The notes: a model not told the origin generated them from the letters alone. Shown: positions 32,795 to 42,081, counted from the first letter of the stretch. The stretch is DNA of 64,000 nt from Acrocarpospora catenulata (GCF_018476525.1 NZ_JAHCST010000032.1:1-64000); one strand, 5' to 3'. Numbers and translations: made by a program.

Positions 32795-33529
32795 ATGACA
32801 ACGCTTGCAAAAAGTGCGTTCACCGTGTCACTCACCAGCGTCCTGTGCGTGCTCATGCCGGCCGGCCGTGCCTCGGCGGCGGCTGACATCGAAGCCTTCG
32901 GAGTCCAGGCCACGCTGGCCGTGCTGACCGTGGGACCGGCCCGCTTGGCCAACCTCGGCACGCCGTCGGCCTCGACACCGAGCATCCGCGCGGGGTCCGG
33001 GGCGAACCAGATCAGCACCGGCGTGGCCACCGCCGACATCAACCAGGACACCGCCGCCGGCACCGAGCACGCCGAGGCCACCGTGGCCAACCTGGGCGCC
33101 ACCATCGCGGGCATCGGGCTCACCGCCACCTCGGTGGACGTGCAGTGTGACGCGGCCGGCGGCGCAACCTCCACCGGCTCCACCACGATCACCGGCGGCA
33201 ACCTGGCCGGCACGCCGCTGGCGAGCGATCCGGCGCCGAACACGACGATCTCCTTTCCGGCGCTGCTGCCGGCGCTCACGGTCACCCTGAACCGGCAGGT
33301 CGCCGACGGTGACCGACTCACCGTGCAGGGCATCCACATCACCACCGTCGGCGGCACGGGCGAAGTGATCGCCGGTCAGGCGCGGTGCGGCCCCGCCGAC
33401 CTGGACGCGCCGCCACCGGTTCCGCTTGACTCCAGTGCGGGCCTCTACCTGGGCCTCGGCCTGGCCGGCGCCACTGTCGCGGGTATGGCCACGCTGCGCT
33501 TGCGGCGTCGCGGCACGGTTCTGGCGTAG
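32795..33529 (+). CDS. Secreted/cell-surface protein, choice-of-anchor P-like
   Basis: 244 residues; ATG after AGGGGGA. Signal peptide FTVSLTSVLCVLMPAGRASA, with cleavage after ASA. The mature region is a beta-rich, Thr/Ala/Gly-rich domain (VATADINQDTAAGTEHAEAT, DGDRLTVQGIHITTVGG) with two Cys. A C-terminal hydrophobic segment (LYLGLGLAGATVAGMATL) followed by RLRRRG forms a membrane anchor. This is the choice-of-anchor P arrangement of actinobacteria. Upstream, 32553-32794 is relatively AT-rich and probably holds divergent promoters; no gene is seen there. Confidence 0.75.
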   Translation: MTTLAKSAFTVSLTSVLCVLMPAGRASAAADIEAFGVQATLAVLTVGPARLANLGTPSASTPSIRAGSGANQISTGVATADINQDTAAGTEHAEATVANLGATIAGIGLTATSVDVQCDAAGGATSTGSTTITGGNLAGTPLASDPAPNTTISFPALLPALTVTLNRQVADGDRLTVQGIHITTVGGTGEVIAGQARCGPADLDAPPPVPLDSSAGLYLGLGLAGATVAGMATLRLRRRGTVLA

Positions 33530-33547
33530 TACGGGCCGCGACCGGAT

Positions 33548-33575
33548 GACCCGGCGCCGCACCCGGCGCCGGGTC
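33548..33575 (+). terminator. Hairpin after anchor-protein gene
   Basis: GACCCGGCGCC at 33548-33558 pairs exactly with 33565-33575. No T-tract follows. It is placed 18 bases after the stop. Confidence 0.6.
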
Positions 33576-33649
33576 ACACGAGGTCTCACACGACGATGGC
33601 GGATGGTTCTGATGACAGGTTCCATCTCACGACCATCAAGGAGACACCC

Positions 33650-34015
33650 ATGGCCGGTAAGGCCGTCATCAGCTTGACCACCGGACTGGAGGACCCCGAG
33701 CGCGTCACCGTGGCCTTCCTTGTCGCCGTCGGCGCCGCCGAGGTAGGCCGCCCCACCCTGATGTTCCTCACCAAGGAGGCCGCCCGCCTCGCCCTCGACG
33801 GCGTGGCCACCGGCGTCGCGTGTGAGGGCTGCCCGCCCCTGGCCGATCTGGTGGAGCGGTACGCCAAGGCGGGCGGCAAGTACATGGTCTGCCCGATCTG
33901 CTTCGACGCCCGCAAGCTGGACAAGTCCCAGCTGATCGAGGGCGCTGAAATGGGCGGCACCATCCCCATGTGGCAGTGGATCGGCGACGAGGGCGCGACC
34001 ACCTTCAGCTACTGA
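33650..34015 (+). CDS. DsrE family protein
   Basis: 121 residues, ATG after AAGGAGA. The DsrE/F-like fold shows KAVISLTTGLEDPERVTVAF, RPTLMFLTKEAARLAL and two Cys regions, CEGCPPLADLVERYAKAGG and MVCPICFDARKL. The Cys pairs are candidates for sulfur transfer, as in TusD/DsrE. Its 3' end overlaps the convergent response regulator by 7 bases. No tus/dsr partners are adjacent. Confidence 0.85.
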   Translation: MAGKAVISLTTGLEDPERVTVAFLVAVGAAEVGRPTLMFLTKEAARLALDGVATGVACEGCPPLADLVERYAKAGGKYMVCPICFDARKLDKSQLIEGAEMGGTIPMWQWIGDEGATTFSY

Positions 34016-34668
34016 CCTTCGGCCTGTCCCGGCCGGACCAGCCCCTGCTCGTACGCGAACACCACCGCCGCCACCCGGTCACGCAGGCCCATCTTGGTCA
34101 GCACCCGCGACAGGTGCGTCTTCACCGTGGCCTCGGACAAATGCAGCGCCGCCGCGATCTCCGCGTTGGAACGGCCCCTGCCGATCTGGACGAGCACCTC
34201 CCGCTCCCGCTCGGTCAGGCCCTCCAGGGCGGTGCCCGACTCCGGGGGCACGCTGAGGAACCGTTCGATCAGCCGCCGGGTGACGGCCGGGGCGAGCAGC
34301 GCCTGCCCCGCGGCGACCGTCCGCACCGCCTCGGCCAGCTGGCCCGGCGGGGCGTCCTTCAGCAGGAAGCCGCCGGCGCCCGCGCGGAGCGCCTCGTAGA
34401 CGTACTGGTCGAGGTCGAAGGTGGTCAGCACCAGGACGGCCGGGGCGGCGGCCTCGGCCCGGATGCGGCGGGTGGCCTCGATGCCGTCCAGCCGGGGCAT
34501 GCGGATGTCCATCAGCACCAGGTCGGGACGGTGCCGCCGGGCCTCGGCCACCGCCTCCACGCCGTCGGCGGCCATGCCCACCACCTCGATGTCCGACTGC
34601 ACGCCGAGCATCGCGGCCAGTCCCGACCGGGCCAGCGCGTGGTCGTCGGCGACCAGGACCCGGATCAC
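34009..34668 (-). CDS. NarL/LuxR-family response regulator
   Basis: 219 residues, GTG start overlapping the kinase stop (GTGA). Receiver: VLVADDHALARSGLAAML, phosphoacceptor Asp54 in LVLMDIRMP, Thr in LVLTTFD, Lys in GFLLKDAPP. LuxR HTH: LTEREREVLVQIGRGRSNAE and LHLSEATVKTHLSRVLTKMG. It forms a two-component pair with the kinase at 34665. Targets unknown. Confidence 0.93.
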   Translation of the reverse strand: MIRVLVADDHALARSGLAAMLGVQSDIEVVGMAADGVEAVAEARRHRPDLVLMDIRMPRLDGIEATRRIRAEAAAPAVLVLTTFDLDQYVYEALRAGAGGFLLKDAPPGQLAEAVRTVAAGQALLAPAVTRRLIERFLSVPPESGTALEGLTEREREVLVQIGRGRSNAEIAAALHLSEATVKTHLSRVLTKMGLRDRVAAVVFAYEQGLVRPGQAEGQ

Positions 34669-35888
34669 GGGGTGCCCGCCGGCAGCCGGAGGCGGACCGC
34701 GTACCCGCCGTCGCCGGAGTGGCCGGCGTCCAGGGAGCCGCCGTAGAGGCGGGCCCGTTCCCGCATGCCCGCCAGGCCGTGGCCTGCTCCCACGCCCGCC
34801 AGGTCCGGTCCGGCCTGGGGCGAACCGTTGATCACCTCGATGCCGAGTTCGGCGGGGTGGTAGGTCACGCGCACCTCCGTGTCCGCTGGACCGGCGTGGC
34901 GGCGGACGTTGGTCAGGGCCTCCTGCACGATGCGGTAGGCGGTCAGCTCCAAGCCCGCGGGGAAGGACCGCCGGTCGCCGTGCTCGGTGAGGCGGACCGG
35001 CAGGCCGGCCGTACGGACCTGGTCGATCAGGTCGGGGAGCCGGTCCAGGGTGGGTTGCGGGGCGAGCGGGTCGTCCTCCTCGTCGCGGAGCGCCTCCAGC
35101 AGGTGGCGCATCTCGATGAGCGCCTCCCGTGCGGTGCCGGCGACCGCGTCCATGTGATCCCGCGCCCGGTCCGGGTCGAGTGTGCTCAGCTCCCTGGCCG
35201 CGCCCGCGTTCACCGCGATGATGGACAGCGAGTGGGCGACCACGTCGTGGAGCTCCCGCGCGATCCTGAGCCGCTCGGCGGCCACCGCCTCCCTGGCCCG
35301 CTCCTTCGTCCGCTCCTCGGCGTGGCGCAACTGCACCTCCCGGCGGCGCAGCAGCCGCCCCGCCGTCCACGCCCCCGTCACGAAGAAGACCATGACCAGC
35401 GCCGAGCCCGGGTCCGGCCGGTCGTCGTAGAACCGCAGCGCGATCGCGCCCACCATGCCGCCCACGGCCACCGCCCACGCCCCGGCCGCCAGCCAGAGCC
35501 GTCGCAGGTGCAGCGCCGCCGAGAAGGCCGCCACCAGGATCGCCGGGAAGGGCGCCACCGTGGCCGGGGGGCCGTCCACGGTCACCGCCCGGATCAGCAG
35601 CGCCGCCACGATGACCGCCAGCACGGGCAGCGGCAGGCGGCGCCGTACCACCAGGGGAGCCGAGGTCACCACGGCGAACACCGCGCCGGGCCAGCTCGGG
35701 ATCGCCTCGGCCACGCCCCAGAGGGCGAGCGCGCCCGCGAGCGCGACATCCGACCGGGGTGGCCGCCGGGGCGCCTGGGCCAGTTGCGCGAGGGGATCCA
35801 CGTCCCGAAGGTACTGCCCGCCCTGGCCGGAGTCGTCAGCCAGCTGGAGTACCCGCCTCAGCTTCCCGAGGTACGTGCCACCACCCAT
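34665..35888 (-). CDS. NarX-type sensor histidine kinase (HisKA_3)
   Basis: 407 residues. Five or six membrane spans in residues 45-180 (e.g. LPVLAVIVAALLIRAVTV, LAAGAWAVAVGGMVGAIAL). HisKA_3 dimerisation motif ERLRIARELHDVVAHSLSI with His214. HATPase N box RIVQEALTNVRRHAG and G box GAGHGLAGMRERARLYGG. Signal probably membrane or envelope state. Coupled to the response regulator. The start could also be a GTG at about residue 30. Confidence 0.9.
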   Translation of the reverse strand: MGGGTYLGKLRRVLQLADDSGQGGQYLRDVDPLAQLAQAPRRPPRSDVALAGALALWGVAEAIPSWPGAVFAVVTSAPLVVRRRLPLPVLAVIVAALLIRAVTVDGPPATVAPFPAILVAAFSAALHLRRLWLAAGAWAVAVGGMVGAIALRFYDDRPDPGSALVMVFFVTGAWTAGRLLRRREVQLRHAEERTKERAREAVAAERLRIARELHDVVAHSLSIIAVNAGAARELSTLDPDRARDHMDAVAGTAREALIEMRHLLEALRDEEDDPLAPQPTLDRLPDLIDQVRTAGLPVRLTEHGDRRSFPAGLELTAYRIVQEALTNVRRHAGPADTEVRVTYHPAELGIEVINGSPQAGPDLAGVGAGHGLAGMRERARLYGGSLDAGHSGDGGYAVRLRLPAGTP

Positions 35889-35998
35889 GAAACTATCTAG
35901 ATATATCCCTCGGAATGCTCAGTTCGGCGGCGGGCTGGTCGTGGGCGCCTACTGGCTCCTGGTGGGCCGGCTGCTGGCCACCGACACCCTCGCCCGCG

Positions 35999-36793
35999 TC
36001 ACCGCTCGGTGAGCTTCTCCGAGAGCTGGAGTTCAGTGAGGAACCGCTTGGTGATGCGGCCGTCGTAGGCCGAGTCGATCAGGTGGCGGATGCAGGCCAG
36101 GAGCCCCTCCCGGGCCTCGGAGTCGAGGGCGCGGTGGTTCGAGTAGGTCATCAGCAGGTCCCGGTATGTCGCCGCGGTGTAGGTGAGCTCCCATTCGTAC
36201 CGGCGGAACAGGGCGGGTGCGAAAAAGCCGGAACCGTCCACCTCTGCGCTGTCCCTGGGGATCTCGTCGGCTTCCTCCAGCCGCAGGTCAGGCGGTGTGT
36301 CGGGATCGAAGCGCAGGTAGCACTCCTGCGCTTGCGCGAAGAACTCGCTCGTCCCCCCTCTGACGTGGTGGGTCCGGACGATCGCCAGCTTCCCCCCGGG
36401 CCGCAGGGCGGCGGCCGACTTGGCCACCCGCATGGCGGGATCCAGCCAGTGGAACGACGTCGCCGCCACCACCAGGTCGTACGGCTCCGCCGGCAACGGC
36501 CAATGTTCGAAATCGGCGGTCACGACCTCGGCCTCCGGGAAGGCCGCCAGCCGCCGCCGGGCCACCCCGGCCAGCGCCGGACCAAGTTCCACGGCGGTGA
36601 CGCGACAGCCGCGCTCGGCCAGCGGAACGGTCGCCTTCCCGGTCCCACACCCGATCTCCAGCACCCGGCACCCCGGCCCGGCCCCGGCCAACTCCGCCAG
36701 ATCCGCGAAGAGCGCCGCCGGGTAGCCGGGCCGTGCCCGGTCGTACAGTCCGGCGTCCTCGTCGAAGGTGACCCGTAAGCGCAGTCGATCCAA
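35999..36793 (-). CDS. Class I SAM-dependent methyltransferase
   Basis: 264 residues, TTG start. SAM-binding motif I VLEIGCGTGKATVPLAERG, acidic end of motif II TAVELGP, DFEHWPLPAEPYDLVVAATS motif III-IV, then WLDPAMRVAKSAAALRPGGK. This is methyltransferase family 11/25 type. Substrate not predictable. Ends next to a divergently oriented short gap and follows the Mth938-like gene by 17 bases on the same strand. Confidence 0.85.
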   Translation of the reverse strand: MDRLRLRVTFDEDAGLYDRARPGYPAALFADLAELAGAGPGCRVLEIGCGTGKATVPLAERGCRVTAVELGPALAGVARRRLAAFPEAEVVTADFEHWPLPAEPYDLVVAATSFHWLDPAMRVAKSAAALRPGGKLAIVRTHHVRGGTSEFFAQAQECYLRFDPDTPPDLRLEEADEIPRDSAEVDGSGFFAPALFRRYEWELTYTAATYRDLLMTYSNHRALDSEAREGLLACIRHLIDSAYDGRITKRFLTELQLSEKLTER

Positions 36794-36810
36794 TGGTCGG
36801 CCCTCCGGAA

Positions 36811-37176
36811 TCAGCAGGTGGAATGGAACAAGCCGCCGACCGCGGTCGTCTCGGTCAGGGCGTTGTACCTCTCCACGGCCGCCTTCGTCTCTTCGATAAG
36901 GACCTCGACGCCCCTCTCCTGGAGGAGATCCAGCGTTTCAGGGCAGGTGAGCAACGCCAGATCCATCCCCCGGGACAACACGATCACCTTGCTGCCGTGC
37001 TCCAGCAACTCGGCCACGTCAGCGGGCTGAATACCCGGAGCATGCCGGGTTCCCGTCTCATTCCAGTCCCAGGGCCGCCCTCCACCGGGATAGAGCTTGA
37101 AGTCCTTGCCCTCCCCCAGGCCTTCCACTTCCATCCGGCCCCAGGAGATGTGTGTGATACGCGGAGACCGCTCCAT
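36811..37176 (-). CDS. Mth938-like domain protein
   Basis: 121 residues. RITHISWGRMEVEGLGEGKD, DWNETGTRHAPGIQPADV, KVIVLSRGMDLALLTCPETL and ERYNALTETTAVGGLFHSTC match the Mth938/NDUFAF3-like family of small proteins. The human homologue helps complex I assembly; bacterial role unknown. Upstream 37177-37332 holds the divergent promoter of the hydrogenase-linked operon. Confidence 0.85.
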   Translation of the reverse strand: MERSPRITHISWGRMEVEGLGEGKDFKLYPGGGRPWDWNETGTRHAPGIQPADVAELLEHGSKVIVLSRGMDLALLTCPETLDLLQERGVEVLIEETKAAVERYNALTETTAVGGLFHSTC

Positions 37177-37332
37177 GAGGCGGACACTAGCGCCCCAGGA
37201 CTCGGGTGGCGGAGATCTCTCGGCAATTTTGCACCCCTGTCAGCCGATGCTTTCGTAATTGCCGCGCGTGCGCCGTCCGTTCCGACGTCGAGGCACCTAC
37301 CGTCCTTGGCAGTGCGGCTCATAGGACGGGAA

Positions 37333-37905
37333 ATGGACGAGGTTGCTGCCGCCTTGGAGCGGCGGGTGGGGCCTGGGAGTGTGCTGGTCGAGGACGTGGA
37401 TCAGGTGCTGCGGGCTTGCCAGGACATGGCGGTGCGGTTCCGGCGGGGCGGCAAACTGATCGTGTTCGGTAGCGGTGGGGCCGTTACCGATGCCCAGCAT
37501 GTGGCGGTGGAGTTCGTTCATCCGGTCATCGTCGGGAAGCAGGCGCTTCCGGCTGTCTCGTTGACCAACGATGTGGCGATCGTGACGGGTATCGCCGGTT
37601 CGACGGGGTTGGATGACATCTTCGCCGGTCAGCTAAGGTTGCTGGCTTCCCCGGAGGACATCGCCATGGGGTTCGGGCAGTGCGCCGGCGTGCTGCGCGG
37701 CCTGGCGGTGGCGAGGGAGTCGGGCCTGCTCACCGTGGGGCTTCGCGGCGAGCGGGATGTTCCGGCGGAGCCGGTGGATCACCTGCTGGTCGTGCGGTCC
37801 GACGATCCGCTGGTCGTCAAGGAGGTTCATATGACGATCTATCACCTGCTGTGGGAGCTGACGCATGTCTTCCTGGAGCAGCCGGAACCGGAGGGCGCCC
37901 GATGA
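37333..37905 (+). CDS. SIS-domain protein 1 of hydrogenase locus
   Basis: 190 residues; ATG 37333. SIS fold of the GmhA (sedoheptulose-7-phosphate isomerase) group: RRGGKLIVFGSGGAVTDAQH, FVHPVIVGKQALPAVSLTND and HMTIYHLLWELTHVFLEQ. GmhA-like genes regularly occur in actinobacterial group 1h hydrogenase operons. Compared with the second SIS protein it has lost GNGG (GSGG), so it may be non-catalytic. Overlaps the HypC-like gene by ATGA. Confidence 0.8.
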   Translation: MDEVAAALERRVGPGSVLVEDVDQVLRACQDMAVRFRRGGKLIVFGSGGAVTDAQHVAVEFVHPVIVGKQALPAVSLTNDVAIVTGIAGSTGLDDIFAGQLRLLASPEDIAMGFGQCAGVLRGLAVARESGLLTVGLRGERDVPAEPVDHLLVVRSDDPLVVKEVHMTIYHLLWELTHVFLEQPEPEGAR

Positions 37906-38117
37906 CCGAGCAGCCCGAGGTCTGCCTCACCTGCTCCGACCAGGCGGTGCCGGCGCGCGTGCTGCGGCTGCTGGGGGACGGCCTGGCCGAGGTCGAGACC
38001 GGGTGCGGGACGGAGGAGGTCAGCGTGGCCCTGGTGGACGCCCGGCCAGGTGACGTCGTGCTCGTACACGCCAAGGAGGCCATCGCGGTCACGGGGGCGC
38101 ACTGCGATGACCAGTGA
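37902..38117 (+). CDS. HypC/HupF-like maturation chaperone, atypical
   Basis: 71 residues. HypC/HupF-like beta-barrel: VCLTCSDQAVPARVLRLLGD, VDARPGDVVLVHAKEAIAV. Canonical HypC begins Met-Cys and uses Cys2 to bind Fe(CN)2CO. Here the first Cys is residue 8 (CLTC), so it may act differently. A canonical HypC is encoded at 43215. It overlaps the flanking SIS genes on both sides. Confidence 0.75.
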   Translation: MTEQPEVCLTCSDQAVPARVLRLLGDGLAEVETGCGTEEVSVALVDARPGDVVLVHAKEAIAVTGAHCDDQ

Positions 38118-38751
38118 CTTCGCCATGCTCTACCCCTTCCTGTACGGCACCGCCAACGGCGCGGACGTGCTCGCGCAGGCCCGCGCGTCCACCGAGGAGA
38201 AGATCGCCGAGATCGTCGCGCTGCGCCGGTCGATGGCCGCGCTGCACGGGGAAGGCCTGGCGGCCTGCGCCAAGGCGATGGCCGCGGCGTTCGGAGCGGG
38301 CGCGCGGCTGTTCGCGTTCGGCAACGGGGGCAGCAGCACGGACGCCCAGGATCTCGCGCAGACCTTCGCCCGTCCTCCGGCGGCCGGGCAGCCGGTTCCG
38401 GCGCTGGCGCTCGCGCAGGACGTGGCCGTGCTCACGGCGCTCTCCAACGACGTCGGCTACGACCTGGTGTTCGCCCGGCAACTGGCCGCGCTCGGCCGCC
38501 CGGGGGACATCGCGGTCGGGTTGTCGACCAGCGGCGGGTCGCCCAACGTGCTCAACGCCTTGGAGGAGGCACGCCGGCGAGGCATGATCACCGTCGGTCT
38601 GGTGGGCTATGACGGCGGCAAGATGGCGCGGGACGGGCGGGTTGAGCATCTGTTCGTGGTGCCGTCCGCGTCGGTGCACCGGATCCAGGAGGCACAGATC
38701 ACGCTTTATCACGTGCTGTGGGAGCTGACGCAGCAGGCGCTGACGGAATGA
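38107..38751 (+). CDS. SIS-domain protein 2 (GmhA-like isomerase)
   Basis: 214 residues starting at MTSDFAMLYPFLYGTANG. SIS domain: RLFAFGNGGSSTDAQDLAQT is the phosphosugar loop, ALALAQDVAVLTALSNDVGY, GDIAVGLSTSGGSPNVLNAL, AQITLYHVLWELTQQ. This keeps the GmhA motifs, so isomerase activity on sedoheptulose-7-phosphate or a related sugar is likely. The stop overlaps the HypF start (ATGA). Confidence 0.85.
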   Translation: MTSDFAMLYPFLYGTANGADVLAQARASTEEKIAEIVALRRSMAALHGEGLAACAKAMAAAFGAGARLFAFGNGGSSTDAQDLAQTFARPPAAGQPVPALALAQDVAVLTALSNDVGYDLVFARQLAALGRPGDIAVGLSTSGGSPNVLNALEEARRRGMITVGLVGYDGGKMARDGRVEHLFVVPSASVHRIQEAQITLYHVLWELTQQALTE

Positions 38752-41060
38752 CCCACCCGGAGCGAATCCGGGTGCGGGTCCACGGGCTGGTCCAGGGGGT
38801 GGGGTTCCGCCCCTTCGTGTACGGCCTCGCGAGCGCGTACCACCTGGTGGGTTTCGTCGGCAACGACGCCGGGGGCGTGTTCATCGAGGCCGAGGGGCCG
38901 CGCCCGGCGCTGGACGGTTTCGTGTCGGACCTGCGGCGGCAGGCGCCACCCCTGGCCGTGGTGGCCGAGGTGGCCGTCGAGGTGAGGGAACCGATCGGGG
39001 AGACGGGGTTCCGTATCGTCGGCAGCGAGCCGGGAGCCGTCCGTGAGGTTCTGGTCGCCCCCGATACGGCGACCTGTGCCGAGTGCCTGGCCGAGGTCGC
39101 CGATCCCGGTTGCCGCCGTTACCGCCATCCGTTCACCAACTGCACGAACTGCGGGCCGCGTTTCACCATCGTCACCGGCGTTCCGTATGACCGGCACACC
39201 ACGACGATGGGGGAGTTCGCGATGTGTGCCGACTGCGCGGCGGAGTACCACGATCCGGGAGACCGGCGGTTCCACGCGCAACCGGTCTGCTGCCCGGCCT
39301 GTGGGCCGGTGTTGCGCCTGGTGGGAGCCGATGGGGTGGCCCTGCCGGGGGATGCGATCACCACCGCGGCGGCCTGGCTGCGGGAAGGGCGCGTCCTGGC
39401 GGTGAAAGGGCTGGGCGGCTATCACCTGGCTGTACTCGCCGACGACGAACGGGCGGTGGCCAGGCTGCGGGGACGTAAACGCCGGGAGGACCGGCCGTTC
39501 GCCGTGATGGCGCCTGATCTGGCGGAGGCCAGGAAACTGGTCCACCTCGAACCGGCGGCGGAACGGCTGCTCACGAGCGTCCGCCGTCCCATCGTGCTGG
39601 CCGCCCGCCGTACCGACGCGGTACTGGCCGCGGGGGTGGCCCCGGGTAGCCGGGAGTTGGGGGTGATGTTGCCGTACACGCCGCTGCACCACCTGCTCGC
39701 CGATCAGCTGGCCCGGCCGTTCGTGTTGACCAGCGGCAATCTCTCGGACGAACCGGTCGTCTTCGAGGACGTGGACGCCAGGAAGCGGCTGTCGGGGGTC
39801 GCCGACGGGTTCCTGGTGCACGACCGGCGCATCCAGGTGCGCGCCGACGACTCGCTGGTGCGGGTCTTCCGTGGCAGGGAGCTGCCCATCCGCCGTTCCC
39901 GTGGGTACGTCCCGTCCCCGGTCACCGTGCCGTGGCCGTTCCCGAGGCCGGTGCTGGCCTGCGGGGCCGAGCTGAAGAACACCTTCTGCGTGGCCAAGGG
40001 GACGCGGGCGTTCCTGTCCCACCACATCGGCGACCTGGAGAACTACGAGACCCTGCGGTCGTTCACCGAGGGCATCGAGCACTTCTGCCGGCTCTTCGGC
40101 GTACGCCCGGCGGTGATCGCCCACGACCTGCATCCGGAGTACCTGTCCACGAAGTATGCCCGGGAACGGCAGGAAGACCTGGTGGCAGTCCAGCACCATC
40201 ACGCCCACATCGCGGCCTGCCTGGCCGACAACGGGTACGACGGCCAGGTGATCGGTGTGGCCTTCGACGGCCTCGGCTACGGCGAGGACGGCACGCTGTG
40301 GGGCGGGGAACTGCTCGTCGCCGATCTCACGAGCTACCACCGGGCGGGTCATCTGGCGGCGGTACCCATGCCGGGCGGGACCGCGGCGATCCGCCAGCCC
40401 TGGCGCATGGCCGCCGCCTACCTGGACCAGATCTACGGGGACGCCGTGCCGGAACTGCCGGTCGTGCGGCGGAATCGCGATCGATGGGCGGCGGTGGTCA
40501 CCCTTGCGCGAACCGGGATGAATTCCCCGCTCACCTCCAGCGCCGGCCGCCTGTTCGACGCCGTGGCAGCGGTCGCGGGTGTGCGCGACACCATCTCTTA
40601 TGAAGGCCAGGCGGCGGCCGATCTGGAAGCACGGGTGGACCTCGGCGAATCGGGCGCCTACCCGGCACGGGTGGACGAGCTGATCATCGCGGGAAGCGAT
40701 CTGGTCCAGGCCGCGGCCGAGGATGTGCTGAAGGGGGTCCCTGTCGGGCAGATCGCCGCGAGGTTCCACAACGGCTTGGCCGCCGCGGTCGTCCGCGCGG
40801 TACGAACGCTGAGCGAACGGACCGGCCTGACCACGATCGCGCTCTCTGGCGGCGTCTTCCAGAACGTCCTGCTGCTGGAACGCACGGTGTCCGGACTGGA
40901 ACAGCACGGCCTGCGGGTGCTCGTGCACTCAAGGGTGCCGCCGGGGGATGGCGGCATCTCCCTTGGTCAGGCGGTGGTCGCCGCCGCCGTCAGCAGATCC
41001 GGGGCAGCGGATCCCCCACCAGCATGTCCACGATCCGGGTCCCCCCGAACGCGGTCCTGA
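38748..41060 (+). CDS. hypF: Carbamoyltransferase HypF
   Basis: 770 residues. N-terminal acylphosphatase domain RVRVHGLVQGVGFRPFVYGL (3-90), zinc fingers CAEC...CTNCGPR and CADC...CCPAC (105-185), YrdC-like carbamoyl-adenylate domain (about 200-380, RPFAVMAPDLAEARKL, FVLTSGNLSDEP), and Kae1-like C-terminus (IAHDLHPEYLSTKYA, VQHHHAHIAACLADN, VAFDGLGYGEDG, TTIALSGGVFQN). HypF makes the CN ligand precursor on HypE. The last ~25 codons overlap the convergent hypE by 70 bases and are not part of the family fold. Confidence 0.95.
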   Translation: MTHPERIRVRVHGLVQGVGFRPFVYGLASAYHLVGFVGNDAGGVFIEAEGPRPALDGFVSDLRRQAPPLAVVAEVAVEVREPIGETGFRIVGSEPGAVREVLVAPDTATCAECLAEVADPGCRRYRHPFTNCTNCGPRFTIVTGVPYDRHTTTMGEFAMCADCAAEYHDPGDRRFHAQPVCCPACGPVLRLVGADGVALPGDAITTAAAWLREGRVLAVKGLGGYHLAVLADDERAVARLRGRKRREDRPFAVMAPDLAEARKLVHLEPAAERLLTSVRRPIVLAARRTDAVLAAGVAPGSRELGVMLPYTPLHHLLADQLARPFVLTSGNLSDEPVVFEDVDARKRLSGVADGFLVHDRRIQVRADDSLVRVFRGRELPIRRSRGYVPSPVTVPWPFPRPVLACGAELKNTFCVAKGTRAFLSHHIGDLENYETLRSFTEGIEHFCRLFGVRPAVIAHDLHPEYLSTKYARERQEDLVAVQHHHAHIAACLADNGYDGQVIGVAFDGLGYGEDGTLWGGELLVADLTSYHRAGHLAAVPMPGGTAAIRQPWRMAAAYLDQIYGDAVPELPVVRRNRDRWAAVVTLARTGMNSPLTSSAGRLFDAVAAVAGVRDTISYEGQAAADLEARVDLGESGAYPARVDELIIAGSDLVQAAAEDVLKGVPVGQIAARFHNGLAAAVVRAVRTLSERTGLTTIALSGGVFQNVLLLERTVSGLEQHGLRVLVHSRVPPGDGGISLGQAVVAAAVSRSGAADPPPACPRSGSPRTRS

Positions 41061-42081
41061 GCAGCACCAGCCCGGCGGGATCCTCCTCCACCACGCCCAC
41101 CACGGCGGCCCCCTCGCCGAGGGTGTGCCCGCGCAGCGCGTCCACGGCGGCGTCGGCGTACTCACCGTCCACCACGGCCACGAACCTGCCCTCGCAGGCG
41201 ACGTACAGCGGATCCAGGCCGAGCAGCTCGCAGGCCCCGGTCACGACGGGACGCACCGGCACCGCCGCCTCGTCGACCACGACGGTCAGCCCGGCGGCCT
41301 GGGCGATCTCGTTGAGCACGGTCGCCACCCCGCCGCGCGTGGCGTCCCGCATCACCCGGACCGGCACGGCGTCCAGCAGCGTCGCCACCAGGTCGTGCAC
41401 GGCCGCGGTGTCCGAGGCGAGGTCCGCCTCGATGTCCAGTTCGCCGCGGGCCACCATGACCGTGATCCCGTGTTCGCCGATCGGCCCGGAGACGATCACC
41501 ACGTCGCCGGGCCGTACCGTCGGCTCGCCCAGCGTGATCTCCCGCTCCAGCACCCCGATCCCCGAGGTGGTCACGTAGCAGCCGTCGCCCTTGCCGCGCT
41601 GCACCACCTTGGTGTCCCCGGTCACCACCTGCACGCCCGCGAGCGCGGCCGCCTCCGCCATGGACTCGGCGATCCGGCGCAGCTCGGCGACGGGGAAGCC
41701 CTCCTCCAGGATGAACCCGGCCGACAGGTGGAGCGGGCGCGCCCCGCAGACCGCGAGATCGTTGACCGTCCCGTTCACCGCGAGGTCGCCGATGTTCCCG
41801 CCGGGGAAGAACAGCGGGTTCACCACGAAGGAGTCCGTGGTGAACACCACGCGCCCGCCCTTGACGTCGAGCACGGCGCCGTCGGCCAGCGGCTCGAGCG
41901 CGGGGTTGCGGAAGGCGTCCACGAAGACGGCCTCGACCAGCGCCCGGGTCGCCTTGCCGCCCGCGCCGTGGGCCAGCGTGATCCGCTCCTCCCTGACCTT
42001 GGGCCTGCGGCGGCGGGCGCGCTCGATCCGCGCCAGCACCTGCTCCTCCCGGGACGGATGCGCGGCCCCATTGACGGTCAT
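40990..42081 (-). CDS. hypE: HypE, thiocyanate-forming maturation protein
   Basis: 363 residues, ATG overlapping the hypD stop. AIR-synthase-like fold: ITLAHGAGGKATRALVE, VFTTDSFVVNPLFFPGGNIG, VQVVTGDTKVVQRGKG. Typical C-terminal PRIC motif, whose terminal Cys carries the carbamoyl/thiocyanate group. Works with HypF and HypCD. About 25 residues longer at the N-terminus than usual (basic, RARRRRPKVREE). Confidence 0.95.
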   Translation of the reverse strand: MTVNGAAHPSREEQVLARIERARRRRPKVREERITLAHGAGGKATRALVEAVFVDAFRNPALEPLADGAVLDVKGGRVVFTTDSFVVNPLFFPGGNIGDLAVNGTVNDLAVCGARPLHLSAGFILEEGFPVAELRRIAESMAEAAALAGVQVVTGDTKVVQRGKGDGCYVTTSGIGVLEREITLGEPTVRPGDVVIVSGPIGEHGITVMVARGELDIEADLASDTAAVHDLVATLLDAVPVRVMRDATRGGVATVLNEIAQAAGLTVVVDEAAVPVRPVVTGACELLGLDPLYVACEGRFVAVVDGEYADAAVDALRGHTLGEGAAVVGVVEEDPAGLVLLRTAFGGTRIVDMLVGDPLPRIC

